Notes: generated by a model from the sequence alone, not told the origin. Numbered from the stretch's first letter, positions 7,667-14,972 are shown. The stretch: 17,505 nucleotides of DNA from an uncultured bacterium (GCA_903861055.1 CAIOSU010000297.1:1-17505), one strand, 5' to 3'. Translations and numbers: made by a program.

Positions 7667-9034
7667 ATGTCGAAAATACGCACCATCTATAGCTGCCAGA
7701 ATTGTGGCGCACAATCGCCCAAGTGGATTGGCCGCTGCTCGTCGTGCGGACAATGGAACACCTTTGTAGAGGAAGTATTGGAAAAAGACGACACGCCCAA
7801 GGCGCAGCTAAAAAAGGATATTGGCTCGGCAGAGGCCGTTCCGCAATTGTTGGAAGACATTGAGGAACAGCAAACTTACCGCATCAGTATGCCCGATCAA
7901 GAGCTGAACCGCGTATTGGGCGGTGGCATTGTGCCAGGCTCTTTAGTGCTTATTGCCGGCGACCCGGGCATCGGTAAATCTACGCTCATGCTGCAACTGG
8001 CGCTGAGTGTACCGAAACTAAAGGTGGTGTACGTAAGTGGCGAGGAAAGTGCTGAGCAAATATCGATGCGCGCTAGACGATTGGGTTTGAAGGCAGAAAA
8101 CTGCTACATACTTACCGAAACGGCTACCTACAAAATCTTCCGGCACCTAAAGGAATTGAAGCCAGGTTTGGTGATTATTGATTCGATACAAACTTTGCAG
8201 TCGCAGTATATAGAGTCTACTCCTGGCAGTGTATCGCAAATACGAGAGTGCGCCAGCGAAATGCAACGATATGCTAAAGAGACTGCCACACCCGTGATGC
8301 TCATTGGCCACATTACCAAAGAAGGCAGCATCGCTGGCCCCAAAGTATTGGAGCACATAGTAGATACGGTACTGCAATTTGAAGGCGACCGCAATTACAA
8401 CTACCGCATACTGCGCACCAGCAAAAATCGCTTTGGCAGCACCAGCGAGCTGGGCATTTACGAAATGGGCAATGGCGGCCTGCGCGAAGTAAGCAACCCT
8501 AGTGAATTTCTGCTAAACCAACATGAAGAAGTACTCAGCGGTGTAACCATTGCTGGCACTATTGAAGGCATGCGCCCCATGCTAATTGAGACCCAAGCAT
8601 TGGTAACCCACGCCGTTTATGGCAGTCCGCAACGAAGTGCTACGGGTTTTGACTTGCGCCGATTGCAGATGCTATTGGCCGTATTGGAGAAACGTTCCGG
8701 GTTTCAATTTGGCACTAAAGACGTGTTTTTGAATATTGCCGGTGGCCTGCGCGTAGAAGACCCAGCCATTGATTTGGCGGTAGTTTGCGCCTTACTATCT
8801 TCTTTCGAAGACCAAGTAGTACCGCCAACCTATTGCTTTAGTGGCGAAGTTGGCCTATCAGGCGAAATACGTGCCGTAAACCGCATCGATCAGCGCATTA
8901 GCGAAGCCGATAAACTAGGCTTCAAGAAAATATTTGTGAGCGGTGCCAGCGTAAAAGGCCTCGACCTAAGAAAGTATAATATTGAAGTAATAGCCGTAAA
9001 CAAGGTGCAGGAGTTGTATGAAAGGTTGTTTTAG
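7667..9034 (+). CDS. radA: DNA repair protein RadA/Sms
   Basis: 455 residues, the usual RadA length. The protein is a RecA-like ATPase and helicase that drives branch migration of recombination intermediates. Domains in order: a C4 zinc finger (Cys10, Cys13, Cys24, Cys27); RecA-like core with Walker A GDPGIGKS at 98-105 and Walker B LVIIDSIQT at about 168-176; the RadA-specific KNRFG motif at 253-257; and a C-terminal Lon-protease-like domain from about residue 285 (GGLRVEDPAIDLAVVCALLSS, FSGEVGLSGEIRAV). The start at 7667 is fixed by the zinc finger beginning at residue 10. It is expressed from its own promoter. Confidence 0.98.
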   Translation: MSKIRTIYSCQNCGAQSPKWIGRCSSCGQWNTFVEEVLEKDDTPKAQLKKDIGSAEAVPQLLEDIEEQQTYRISMPDQELNRVLGGGIVPGSLVLIAGDPGIGKSTLMLQLALSVPKLKVVYVSGEESAEQISMRARRLGLKAENCYILTETATYKIFRHLKELKPGLVIIDSIQTLQSQYIESTPGSVSQIRECASEMQRYAKETATPVMLIGHITKEGSIAGPKVLEHIVDTVLQFEGDRNYNYRILRTSKNRFGSTSELGIYEMGNGGLREVSNPSEFLLNQHEEVLSGVTIAGTIEGMRPMLIETQALVTHAVYGSPQRSATGFDLRRLQMLLAVLEKRSGFQFGTKDVFLNIAGGLRVEDPAIDLAVVCALLSSFEDQVVPPTYCFSGEVGLSGEIRAVNRIDQRISEADKLGFKKIFVSGASVKGLDLRKYNIEVIAVNKVQELYERLF

Positions 9035-9146
9035 AAACCGTTTTACTGCGCGCCCCTCAGTTCCCAAGAAGTTGGCATAGGTTGGAAATAAAACAGTCCA
9101 TGTTCTAGCAACTTAGACAATTCTTTACTTTCCAAACCTAAAACAA

Positions 9147-9174
9147 TAACCGATAACAAATAACCAGTAACGAA
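9147..9174 (+). repeat. Degenerate heptamer array, TAAC every 7 nt
   Basis: Four heptamers, TAACCGA, TAACAAA, TAACCAG and TAACGAA, keep exact 7-nt phase. The array ends 3 nt from the stop codon of the minus-strand gene at 9178. The rest of the radA-to-9178 gap (9035-9146) shows no gene and no clear terminator. Confidence 0.55.
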
Positions 9175-9177
9175 CAC

Positions 9178-9579
9178 TCAATCCTCCACTCTGGTCAAAT
9201 CAAACCCGATAATATCCAACGGCTTTTTGCCCGTATAGCTGGCGGGTATCTTTTCGGTGTAGTAACAAGAGAATATTAAGCCTCTCAATCCTACATCCAA
9301 CATACGGAAAATAGGCGCCAATGGGCCACTGCTCTCCATAGCGTTTTCCATCCTGTTTAATAGCCACCTCAAAACAAAGTTGGGCATGAAGGCCAGTATA
9401 GTAAGCAAGAGGTTTAGGTCTTTTATGTCCGCTGGTGGGGCATACGATACCAAGTCATCGATATAGGCTATGCCGCCCACTTCGCTGAAGGAAGGGAACT
9501 CACCGTTGCGGGGTATCATCAAATCGCCAATGCGATTAATGGCTTTCAGGGCCGAGTTACTTAGATAATTAGATGCCAT
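9178..9579 (-). CDS. Small partner of the GMC oxidoreductase, possibly gluconate-2-dehydrogenase subunit 3-like
   Basis: 133 residues. The start ATG lies inside the last codons of the GMC gene (11-nt overlap), which points to translational coupling and a shared complex. The N-terminal part (LSNSALKAINRIGDLMIPRN, then PSFSEVGGIAYIDDL) resembles the small subunits and N-terminal extensions found with GMC alcohol and gluconate dehydrogenases, which often read ...DxxIPxD...ASxAGVxxYID. The middle (LNLLLTILAFMPNFVLRWLL) is hydrophobic and could lie against a membrane or the partner. No signal peptide and no Tat motif were seen. The assignment rests on context and weak similarity, so the name is tentative. 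Confidence 0.72.
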   Translation of the reverse strand: MASNYLSNSALKAINRIGDLMIPRNGEFPSFSEVGGIAYIDDLVSYAPPADIKDLNLLLTILAFMPNFVLRWLLNRMENAMESSGPLAPIFRMLDVGLRGLIFSCYYTEKIPASYTGKKPLDIIGFDLTRVED

Positions 9580-10960
9580 GGTTTGCTACTATTAATTGGT
9601 CACTTAATTTTTGTGCTAATGCCATAATGGTTAGCGATGGGTTAATACCCGGGGCATTGGGGTATATGCTGCTATCGGCCACAAACATGTTTTTGTAGCC
9701 ATGCACCCTAAATTCTGGGTCAACTACTGATTTGGCAGAGTTGGTACCCATAACGCTGCCTCCCATTAGGTGCAAGCCAACCGAAAACGGACTGGCATAT
9801 ACCTTTTTAGCGCCTTCATTGGTGAGTATATTCGCTATCAATTCGCGACCCTCATCGCGGCGGCGGCGGTCTTGGGCGGTAAAGGGTTTATCAATGGTTA
9901 GCTTTCCTTTGTTATCCACTTTAATCTCTCCTGCATTTTCGTCGCGCACGGCCACTTCTATGCAGGTCATGCGAGTATAGTTGCGCATAATCTCTTGGTG
10001 GTACGCTCCCGTGCGGCTGAACAACATAGCTGCAGAGATAGGCGGGGCAAACACATTCTCTAACTTATAACCTTTTTGGCGAAGGATTGGGTCTTTGGAG
10101 GCCACCGTTTGGAAATAGCCTTTACAAGCATGTATCTCCTCATTAAATAAGCCGAAACTCATAAACTGCGGGTGCGTGCTGAAGTTTTTGCCTAAGGCTG
10201 GCAACTGCTTCTTAAAACCAGATTGCAGCAGCATTTTAGTAGTGCCAAAAGCACCACCAGCCAACACTATGTTTTTGGCTTGAAAGGTTACGGGTTTTCC
10301 TTGTTGCAAGGCATGCAGAGTAACCGTGTCTCCATTATGTACAATTTGCGTTACCTCGGTCTCGGTTTGTATGTTCAATCCTGCTGCAATGTCGTCGCGC
10401 AAGTAGCCAGCATATGAGCTTTGTTTGCTATCGCGGTGGCAACCACCTAGGCAAGCCATGCAATCGTTGCCGCGTTCTTGAGCACAATCGCTTTGCCCTT
10501 TGCGGAGGTATCCCCATTTTACGCCTATTTTATCGCAGCTTTGAGTAAAAAGCTGTGCATTGCGGTTCATTTCATTAGCCGTAAAGGTGTGCAAGGCTAA
10601 TGCATGTTCTACCGTATCGTAGTGTTTAGCCAACTGCTCATTGGTGAACCAATTGACGCCACTTTCGGCCTTCCAATCATTAAAGGCAATATCATCAAAA
10701 CGATCGAGCAGGCATTGGTTTACAATGGAAGTGCCGCCCACCACGCGGGTGCGCAAAAAACCCATTTTAGCATCGGTATCAAACTCAATGCCGCCGCCCC
10801 AATAGAGCCTTGCCGAGGTATCGGCCTCGGTGCGCGGAAAGGTTTTTTTGTTCATTAGCTTTCCAGCTTCAAGCACCAAGATATTGGCGCCGGCTTTAAA
10901 CAAGTTGTGGGCAATGTTTCCGCCCGATGGCCCAGTGCCGATAATGATGTAGTCGTACAT
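9569..10960 (-). CDS. GMC-family FAD oxidoreductase (alcohol oxidase/dehydrogenase type)
   Basis: 463 residues. The N-terminal Rossmann motif GTGPSGG (8-14) binds FAD and is followed by VLEAG at the end of strand 2. RTRVVGGTSIVNQ at about 70-82 is the GMC signature region. His396 (GLHLMGGSVMGTN) and Asn439 in APGINPSLTIMALA mark the C-terminal catalytic region. An unusual cysteine cluster, Cys159, Cys167, Cys170, Cys174 (C-x7-C-x2-C-x3-C, followed by HRDSKQS), resembles the Cys-rich segment of long-chain fatty alcohol oxidases. The substrate is probably an alcohol whose aldehyde product could go to the aldehyde dehydrogenase upstream. The protein has no obvious signal peptide and is likely cytoplasmic or peripheral. 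The small gene downstream overlaps it by 11 nt. Confidence 0.9.
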   Translation of the reverse strand: MYDYIIIGTGPSGGNIAHNLFKAGANILVLEAGKLMNKKTFPRTEADTSARLYWGGGIEFDTDAKMGFLRTRVVGGTSIVNQCLLDRFDDIAFNDWKAESGVNWFTNEQLAKHYDTVEHALALHTFTANEMNRNAQLFTQSCDKIGVKWGYLRKGQSDCAQERGNDCMACLGGCHRDSKQSSYAGYLRDDIAAGLNIQTETEVTQIVHNGDTVTLHALQQGKPVTFQAKNIVLAGGAFGTTKMLLQSGFKKQLPALGKNFSTHPQFMSFGLFNEEIHACKGYFQTVASKDPILRQKGYKLENVFAPPISAAMLFSRTGAYHQEIMRNYTRMTCIEVAVRDENAGEIKVDNKGKLTIDKPFTAQDRRRRDEGRELIANILTNEGAKKVYASPFSVGLHLMGGSVMGTNSAKSVVDPEFRVHGYKNMFVADSSIYPNAPGINPSLTIMALAQKLSDQLIVANHGI

Positions 10961-10965
10961 AACTA

Positions 10966-11037
10966 ATTTGGAAATGTGCTAATTTGAAAATGTGAAAATG
11001 CACTGACAATTTGAAAATTTGAAAACTCGAAAATTTG
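10966..11037 (+). repeat. Degenerate octamer array (ATTTGAAA-like)
   Basis: Nine successive octamers in phase: ATTTGGAA, ATGTGCTA, ATTTGAAA, ATGTGAAA, ATGCACTG, ACAATTTG, AAAATTTG, AAAACTCG and AAAATTTG. The array begins about 5 nt from the GMC start codon and forms the left arm of the large inverted repeat in this gap. Confidence 0.55.
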
Positions 11038-11162
11038 AAGATGATGAAAAAGAAATCCAAAGTATACCAATTCACTGGCTATAACCCGCCATTTTCAAAT
11101 TGGTATATTTTCAAATTGATTTTCACATTTTCAAATTAGCACATTCTCCAATTTCCAAATTA
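10966..11162. repeat. Large imperfect inverted repeat with 26-nt perfect core arms
   Basis: 10974-10999 and 11119-11144 are perfect reverse complements (26 nt, starting ATGTGCTAATTTG on the plus strand of the left arm). Flanking bases on both sides also match, with gaps: AATTTGGAAA outside and CAATTTGAAAAT inside. The right arm runs into the stop codon of the aldehyde dehydrogenase gene and the left arm starts just before the GMC start codon. The whole 199-nt gap could fold as one long hairpin in the mRNA if the two genes are co-transcribed. Confidence 0.7.
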
Positions 11163-12731
11163 TAATTTTTGCTTCGTACCGATGTTGTCGATTTTCAATC
11201 CTGAAACGGCAAATTTTACCCAGTTCTTGGATTTACTAAACAACGAAACCATCAAATCGGTTAACAAAGCATATTTCTCAGGGGTGAAAGGATACCAATG
11301 TGGCTCTATCTTTTTGCCTTGCACGTCAATCAATACCGATTTGCTGTTGCAGAACGTATAAATACCCGCATCGCCTTTGTAACGGCCAAAGCCGCTATCC
11401 TTAATACCACCAAACGGCAACGCTGGATTACCTTCAGTTAGCATGTGGCTATTGATACTCACGTTGCCAGTAATAATCTCTCGGGCTACACGCTCGGCGC
11501 GTTTTAGGTCTTTGCTCCAAACACTGGCGCTCAAACCATATGGCGAATCGTTTGCCAAACGGATGGCTTCTTCTTCAGTTTTGAATTTCATGACCGCTAT
11601 TACTGGGCCGAAGGTTTCCACACTGGCTATTTTGAAGCTATGATCTACATCGGCCACAATGGTTGGCGGAAAGTGGTGCGTGCCCGGCTGGCGGCTACCG
11701 CCACATAATACCTTGCCACCGCGCTCTACGGCATCTTTTATATGGTCTTCAATAATTCGTATCTGAAACTCAGCCGTAACGGCCCCCATATCCACATCCG
11801 CCGGCGATTTATAATCTCGGCCCGCATGGCTTACGGTAAGTTTCTTGGTTTTTTCTACCAGCATGTCCAGCAGCGGCTGGTAAATGCTTTCGTGTATGTA
11901 TAAACGCTCAATACTAGTGCAACTTTGGCCCGCATTGGTAAAAGCGCCCCACATTATGCCGTTTACGGTACGCTCTAGGTCTACGTCTTCAAACACCAAG
12001 CTAGGGTCTTTGCCTCCCAGCTCCAAATCAACGGGTATCAGTTGTTGTGCGGCCAAGGCCATGATTTTCTTGCCAGTGTTTACGCTCCCGGTAAAGTGTA
12101 TTTTAGCAGGGCGGCGCTCAATCAATTGTGCGCCAGTGTTTTTGGCTCCATATACTACCTGTATGGCATCTTTCGGGAAACCCGCGCCTTCGAGCACTTT
12201 CTCCATCACGCCCTTCATCGGGGTTACTTCACTTGGCTTAAACAACACTGGGTTGCCTGCCAAAAAGGCCAACATGGCTGGCACAATGCCTTGGTAGAAT
12301 GGGAAATTCCAAGGTGCAATAATCAAAACAGTACCTAGCGGCTCCCAATATATTTTCGATTTTTTGCCCAACAAAGGTAGTGGGGTATATACACTCTTAT
12401 CTTTTAGCAGCTTCTCGGTTACTTTCTCAAAGTAATCAAACACATCGGTTACCTCAAACACCTCAGCGGTAAGCGCATCCATGCGGCTCTTGCCTGTTTC
12501 TTCTATGATACGGTCCAGTATCCATTCGCGATTGTCGATAATATACTGCCTCACATTATTCATGTGCGCCACGCGCTCTTTCACAGGCATTTTGCGCAGC
12601 ACGGGCTCCATAGCACGAGCACGGGCAAACACTTGATCGAGCTCGGCCGTGGTTGGCTCTTCAAACGAATAAAGTTCTTTTAGATTAATGGGGTTGGTAA
12701 CCGTAACACGGGCAAGGGTGGACGTATCCAT
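11160..12731 (-). CDS. Aldehyde dehydrogenase (NAD(P)-dependent, class 3-like)
   Basis: 523 residues. It oxidises an aldehyde to the carboxylic acid using NAD(P). Catalytic residues are visible: Asn142 (IIAPWNFPF), Glu237 (VDLELGGKDPS) and Cys271 (TNAGQSCTSIERLYIH). The cofactor loop is FTGSVNTGKKI (213-223), and PFGGIKDSGFGRYKG is the usual C-terminal block. A tail of about 60 residues follows the usual end of the fold. The closest general type is the coniferyl/fatty aldehyde group, but the substrate is not determined. It lies upstream of the GMC oxidoreductase on the same strand with the inverted repeat between, so alcohol to aldehyde to acid is a natural reading. The first 17 residues (MDTSTLARVTVTNPINL) are also encoded by a decayed copy at 14198. 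Confidence 0.95.
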   Translation of the reverse strand: MDTSTLARVTVTNPINLKELYSFEEPTTAELDQVFARARAMEPVLRKMPVKERVAHMNNVRQYIIDNREWILDRIIEETGKSRMDALTAEVFEVTDVFDYFEKVTEKLLKDKSVYTPLPLLGKKSKIYWEPLGTVLIIAPWNFPFYQGIVPAMLAFLAGNPVLFKPSEVTPMKGVMEKVLEGAGFPKDAIQVVYGAKNTGAQLIERRPAKIHFTGSVNTGKKIMALAAQQLIPVDLELGGKDPSLVFEDVDLERTVNGIMWGAFTNAGQSCTSIERLYIHESIYQPLLDMLVEKTKKLTVSHAGRDYKSPADVDMGAVTAEFQIRIIEDHIKDAVERGGKVLCGGSRQPGTHHFPPTIVADVDHSFKIASVETFGPVIAVMKFKTEEEAIRLANDSPYGLSASVWSKDLKRAERVAREIITGNVSINSHMLTEGNPALPFGGIKDSGFGRYKGDAGIYTFCNSKSVLIDVQGKKIEPHWYPFTPEKYALLTDLMVSLFSKSKNWVKFAVSGLKIDNIGTKQKL

Positions 12732-12985
12732 TGTTGAGGAGAATTTTTGGATAATTTGGATTGAATGCTATGAAGATAATGAATTTGCTATTTAACAAAC
12801 AATGATGCGGACAAGTTTGTACAAAATATTAGTTTACAAGCAATTAAAAGCACCAACAGAATATTGGCTCAAAAAAAATTACAAAAAAAGTCACTTTATG
12901 GAAAAATGACCTTTACAGGGTATTTACAAATCGAAAAATTGGAGTTACTTTGCCTCCAGATTGTAAAAATTTAAAATATAGAAGC
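12732..12985. other. AT-rich divergent intergenic region
   Basis: 254 nt between the aldehyde dehydrogenase (minus) and lipoprotein (plus) starts. TTACTTTG at 12945-12952 is a promoter-like box 33 nt before ATG 12986. An imperfect dyad, GTCACTTT and AAAATGAC at about 12891-12910, could be an operator but has a mismatch. No small gene was seen. Confidence 0.4.
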
Positions 12986-13009
12986 ATGAGAAATTTAGCG
13001 ATATGAGCG

Positions 13010-13978
13010 TTGTTACTAAGTGCGTTAATGTTATCGGTGCAGAGTTGTAAAAAAACCGACAATTCAGAGGAGGAAGAGCTTTTCGAGCAAAACTATCTAG
13101 TGGTTCCAAATACTACTTTGTGTGGCTATGAGCAATATGACCTAACCGCAGGCTCAAGAACCAGTGCCATTGTTGTTGGTGGTGTAGAAGTAGCCAATGA
13201 TGCAAACAACCTATATATCGAGATTACACCTACCGACCCGCGCTACACCGATTATAAATTGTTTGTAGGCAACTGTGATGTAGTGAGGTCTGATACGGGC
13301 AGCGCACCTAATATTTTCCAATTCCCATTGCAAGGCACTTTTTATAATGATTCCGTAATGGTTACTATACCCCTTAATACATTGGAGCCATGTTATTGTA
13401 TTGTAGCCTTATTAAGCCAACCAAGGGGCGGTGGTGGCGGTACGCCAGATTACGGTGGTGCTGGCAATGGAAACGGCACTATAATTGACTATTGCGAGAT
13501 ACCTTGCCCTACTTGCAACACCAACAATGTATTTGGACAAGGTGGTTGGGGCTCAAAACCTGCAGGCCAAAACCCGGGTACATATTTGCATGCCAACTTT
13601 GCTACTTGGTTTCCGAATGGATTAACCTTAGGTTGTGCCAGTGGATATACCTTGAAACTGAATACGGCGCAAAACGTAACCAACTTTTTGCCACAAGGTG
13701 GTACCCCAAGAGCGCTTACCCAAAGCTATGTAAACCCAACTAACCGTATTACCGTTTTTGCGGGCCACTTGCTAACCTTGGTGCTTAATGTAGCAAGCAA
13801 CCCTTCGTTGGGCAACCAAACCATTATCAATGGTCCTTTTACCGGCCTAACGGTAAATCAATTTTTGGTTCAAGCCAATAACCACTTTGGTGGTTGCTCA
13901 ACTGGCGATGCAAACAAATTCAGTTCAACTGCGGCATCTATCAGCAGCAACCCAAGTCAAAATGTAAGTTGCGATTGA
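13010..13978 (+). CDS. Lipoprotein with a GQGGWG-type Bacteroidota surface domain; signal peptide interrupted by in-frame TGA
   Basis: The frame is open from TTG 13010 (322 residues). A better start, ATG 12986, is in the same frame and would give MRNLAI-stop-ALLLSALMLSVQSCKK. That is a perfect lipoprotein signal except that codon 7 is TGA (13004-13006). The mature part starts at the lipobox Cys with acidic residues after it (CKKTDNSEEEE), as in surface-exposed Bacteroidota lipoproteins. A Gly-rich linker (PRGGGGGTPDYGG) leads to a C-terminal domain with VFGQGGWGSKPAG, NPGTYLHANF, FPNGLTLGC, NFLPQGGTPRAL and AGHLLTLVLNVA. I recall this domain from many secreted Bacteroidota proteins but know no function for it. 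The terminator at 14001-14040 ends the unit. Start options are TTG 13010, read-through, or a sequencing or true nonsense change. Confidence 0.75.
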   Translation: MLLSALMLSVQSCKKTDNSEEEELFEQNYLVVPNTTLCGYEQYDLTAGSRTSAIVVGGVEVANDANNLYIEITPTDPRYTDYKLFVGNCDVVRSDTGSAPNIFQFPLQGTFYNDSVMVTIPLNTLEPCYCIVALLSQPRGGGGGTPDYGGAGNGNGTIIDYCEIPCPTCNTNNVFGQGGWGSKPAGQNPGTYLHANFATWFPNGLTLGCASGYTLKLNTAQNVTNFLPQGGTPRALTQSYVNPTNRITVFAGHLLTLVLNVASNPSLGNQTIINGPFTGLTVNQFLVQANNHFGGCSTGDANKFSSTAASISSNPSQNVSCD

Positions 13979-14000
13979 TAAAATAGCACAAGTGAAATAA

Positions 14001-14040
14001 AAACAACAATGCCCTGGCGGTTGCCTGGGCATTGTTGTTT
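14001..14040. terminator. Strong intrinsic terminator, probably bidirectional
   Basis: A perfect 14-bp stem (AAACAACAATGCCC, 14001-14014, with GGGCATTGTTGTTT, 14027-14040) has a 12-nt loop. The GC-rich top, the T-rich right end and the A-rich left side fit termination on both strands. It lies 22 nt after the lipoprotein stop. Confidence 0.85.
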
Positions 14041-14106
14041 AGTAGCTATAGCATTAGTCTAATTACTGTAAACAAGGTCCACCAATCCAAGAAACTACAC
14101 CACTGC

Positions 14107-14211
14107 GCTCGGCTTCACAGTTGGCTCTCCAAACTAATAAAGTTTTTACGATTAATTGGGTTGGTAACCGTAACACGGGCAAGGGTGGACAAATCCATTG
14201 TTGTGGATTAT
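14107..14211 (-). pseudogene. Decayed copy of the 5' end of the aldehyde dehydrogenase gene
   Basis: On the minus strand ATG 14198 starts a 27-residue frame, MDLSTLARVTVTNPINRKNF..., ending at TGA 14115. Its first 16 residues match the aldehyde dehydrogenase at 12731 with one change. The DNA match covers about 14107-14211 against 12641-12744. It includes a 32-nt identical core in the codons for STLARVTVTN, and it extends about 13 nt upstream of the ATG. After codon 16 a net one-base deletion shifts frame, while the DNA similarity continues to GAGCCAAC and, after an indel, GCTCGGC. It is therefore a 5' gene fragment left by duplication or by loss of a former paralogue. Expression as a short peptide is possible but unsupported. 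Confidence 0.85.
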
Positions 14212-14270
14212 TTATGAGTAATGAGGATTAAATAATAAGAAAATAATAAAAAAAAATTTGAACCTACTAT

Positions 14271-14288
14271 TGAGTATCAAGTATCAAG
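14271..14288 (-). repeat. 18-nt exact inverted copy of the radA-upstream heptamer repeat
   Basis: TGAGTATCAAGTATCAAG is the exact reverse complement of 7626-7643. It contains two TATCAAG (CTTGATA on the other strand) units. Confidence 0.6.
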
Positions 14289-14488
14289 AAAAATGCAGTT
14301 AAACTGATTTGCGCAAAAATCTTTTTCACGAAACGCTTTATCCATCTTAAAATGCATCAAGTAACTACATCTTCATAATTTAATGATAAACTTCCGACTA
14401 GCACTTCTAATGCGTTAGGCAGTATCATTATAGCTAAGATAATTGCAAATCTCGCTTTACTAGATTATATTCACATTAGCATTGGATT
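14289..14488. other. Gene-free stretch upstream of the MbnP/MbnH cluster
   Basis: No coding frame with believable composition was seen. The last 50 nt before ATG 14489 include TATATTCA at about 14466-14473, a poor match to TAnnTTTG, as the only promoter candidate for the cluster. The rest is unremarkable AT-rich DNA. Confidence 0.4.
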
Positions 14489-14890
14489 ATGGCATCAAAT
14501 GTTTCTACATACCGCAACAAAGTTGGCCTTTTCCTTATCGGATTGAGCATATTGGCATTGCTTATACCGCAACTTTCAAATTCGTTTGTAATAGGTGATT
14601 ATTTAATCAACCAAGATTATTACGCAAAGGTGCTGTGCGTAAATAAGAGCAAACCTGAACTTAACTGTAACGGAAAATGCTCGTTAATGAGCAAACTTAA
14701 AAGCAAGGAAAACCAGCCTAAAAACAATACGTCGCTACTTGAAAAACAGTTAGAGATTTTATGGGTTAGCTTCGAGAAATTTCCAGAACACTTGCCTGCT
14801 CCTTGTAATACCCACATTACTGCAACCAGTAGCTCAAATAAACCCTGCGGTTCATACGCTTCGGATATTTTCCGTCCACCTTGCGTATAG
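14489..14890 (+). CDS. Small Cys-rich single-pass membrane protein, first gene of the MbnP/MbnH cluster
   Basis: 133 residues. A membrane segment lies at about 12-30 (VGLFLIGLSILALLIPQLS), followed by a conserved-looking part with YLINQDYYAKVLCVNKSKPELNCNGKCSLM. This carries Cys50, Cys60 and Cys64 (the CNGKC pair). Three more cysteines are near the C-terminus (Cys106, Cys120, Cys132, ending PPCV). I recall proteins with this 'Y-I/A...LCxNKxKPxLxCNGKC' pattern as widespread Bacteroidota hypotheticals, often near metal-related genes, with no proven function. The cysteines would lie outside the cytoplasm if the N-terminus is inside. A copper or thiol-redox role is inferred only from its neighbours. 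The next gene starts 82 nt later. Confidence 0.8.
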   Translation: MASNVSTYRNKVGLFLIGLSILALLIPQLSNSFVIGDYLINQDYYAKVLCVNKSKPELNCNGKCSLMSKLKSKENQPKNNTSLLEKQLEILWVSFEKFPEHLPAPCNTHITATSSSNKPCGSYASDIFRPPCV

Positions 14891-14972
14891 TTTTCTATGG
14901 CTTTTTTACTTCTCATGACATTCTTTCCAATACTTCATGAGTACTGAGTTATTTAACCTTCAAGAAAACTTT

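Noticed and set aside
9035..9146. Possible terminator after radA (AGGTTGGAAA with TTTCCAAACCT)
   Set aside because: The arms need a one-base bulge, the loop is about 40 nt and there is no T run.
4447..11037. The short arrays as CRISPR
   Set aside because: The units are 7-8 nt, contiguous and degenerate, with no unique spacers and no cas genes nearby.
13003..13050. ATG at 13003 as start of the lipoprotein gene
   Set aside because: It is out of frame with the lipoprotein and the frame closes after about 15 codons.
14032..14217. Plus-strand open frame of 61 codons after the terminator
   Set aside because: It starts inside the terminator stem and runs antisense to the aldehyde dehydrogenase fragment; composition is not protein-like.
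14937..14972. Earlier start for the MbnP-like lipoprotein
   Set aside because: It would add 12 residues before a complete lipoprotein signal that begins at ATG 14973.
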